A stretch of DNA of 6,086 nucleotides from Nitriliruptoraceae bacterium. GTDB lineage: Bacteria > Actinomycetota > Nitriliruptoria > Nitriliruptorales > Nitriliruptoraceae. Where the stretch lies: NCBI GenBank assembly GCA_007125475.1, contig SLDB01000134.1, forward strand, positions 1-6,086. The letters run 5' to 3'. Positions 5,785 to 6,086 of this stretch are shown here, one piece after another. Positions within the stretch are counted from its first letter, which is position 1. Each line of letters begins with the position of its first letter. The translations under genes and the position numbers were made by a program. Below the pieces are notes generated by a model. The model was given only the letters and a program-made list of their open reading frames with translations, searched no databases and was not told the origin of the DNA.

Positions 5785-6086
5785 GCGCTCATCGTCACGG
5801 TGCACGCCTCGATCGCGTCCTTGTACGTCTCACTCGTGAGCAGAAGGCCCAAGGGCCGGGCGTGTGCAGCCACAACCGTACTGATCCCTCGCGCAGCACG
5901 GGTCTGCCCACAAACTACGACTGTGTTGTCCGAACACGGAGCCGATGGGTCGAGCCCCAGCCCGTCGGAGGTCATCGCATCTCGTAAGACCGACAACCAC
6001 AGCAGTGCCCATCGGCCCGCAGTCGCAATTGGGCAGCTCTGGGCGAGGAGGAAGAAGGGGAAGCGAGACACGGCCTGCACGATCAC
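5757..6086 (-). CDS. Possible hypothetical protein, open to the right edge (doubtful)
   Basis: The frame is open from the window edge to a TAG at 5759-5757, 109 codons. Third positions are about 74% G/C, well below the operon genes, and the first two positions give no clear signal. The C-terminal part (residues about 66-90, with VVAAHARP and LLLTSE) faintly recalls the last strands of small PIN-domain toxins, but no acidic active-site set can be traced, so I do not assign it. The opposite strand is also open across the same stretch with the same wobble positions, so either strand or neither may be coding. Confidence 0.2.
   Translation of the reverse strand: MIVQAVSRFPFFLLAQSCPIATAGRWALLWLSVLRDAMTSDGLGLDPSAPCSDNTVVVCGQTRAARGISTVVAAHARPLGLLLTSETYKDAIEACTVTMSACGDPVLRP

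Larger units (their letters stand above)
5473..6086. other. Right flank without a convincing gene
   Basis: This stretch upstream of the operon is less GC-rich than the genes and shows only patches of codon bias that change frame and strand. A plus-strand patch at about 5517-5570 looks coding-like (high GC at positions 1 and 3, low at 2) but its frame closes at 5642. The plus frame beginning after the TGA at 5554-5556 has no stop to the window edge, with ATG at 5572. It contains the SOS-like box and candidate promoter. No tRNA, transposase, terminal inverted repeat or hairpin terminator was seen. Decayed genes at an island boundary, or simple intergenic DNA, would both fit. Confidence 0.5.

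Noticed and set aside
5846..5857. GGCCC-AA-GGGCC inverted repeat as a terminator
   Set aside because: The loop is only two bases, the stem five, and there is no T-run on either strand.
5757..6086. PIN-domain (VapC-like) toxin remnant
   Set aside because: Only a vague likeness in the last strands; the conserved acidic residues cannot be traced and no antitoxin gene is visible.
1..6086. CRISPR array, insertion sequence, tRNA or integration site
   Set aside because: No regularly spaced repeats, transposase or integrase motifs, terminal inverted repeats, or cloverleaf/T-arm sequence were seen on reading both strands by eye.

Overview
The window is GC-rich (about 70% in the genes, by eye). Third codon positions are almost always G or C, GTG starts are used, and a LexA-type box of the Gram-positive form lies upstream. 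This points to a high-GC Gram-positive (actinobacterial) chromosome or island. Species cannot be read from the sequence.

Almost all of it is one leftward (minus-strand) operon. Read in transcription order from right to left it holds: a C5-cytosine DNA methyltransferase (5445-4243); an 812-residue GHKL-type ATPase resembling MutL/MORC proteins, with an inserted zinc ribbon and a very acidic linker (4246-1808); and a DEAD/DEAH-like superfamily 2 helicase with an Mrr-type nuclease domain at its N-terminus (1811-141). After a 44-base gap comes the first 32 codons of a fourth gene encoding a CxxC zinc-binding protein, which runs off the left edge (96-1). The three large genes are joined by 4-base stop/start overlaps (ATGA and GTGA), so they are almost certainly co-translated.

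The genes look like a non-classical restriction-modification or anti-phage system. The methyltransferase would mark self DNA. The GHKL ATPase would act as an ATP-gated DNA clamp or sensor. The nuclease-helicase would translocate on and cut unmodified DNA. Linkage of MORC/MutL-like ATPases to methylases, SF2 helicases and restriction-endonuclease-fold domains was predicted by comparative genomics (Iyer, Abhiman and Aravind 2008), and helicase-methylase-ATPase loci appear in defence catalogues under the name Hma. The general architecture is therefore not new. The zinc ribbon in the ATPase, the possible fourth zinc protein and the possible SOS control are the less expected parts.

The right end (about 5473-6086) is less GC-rich and has no convincing gene. 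It carries a LexA/SOS-like box (5696-5709), a weak candidate promoter pointing at the operon, and several low-confidence open frames on both strands with mixed coding signals, as expected of decayed sequence or a non-coding boundary. No tRNA, rRNA, CRISPR array, insertion sequence or strong terminator was seen.
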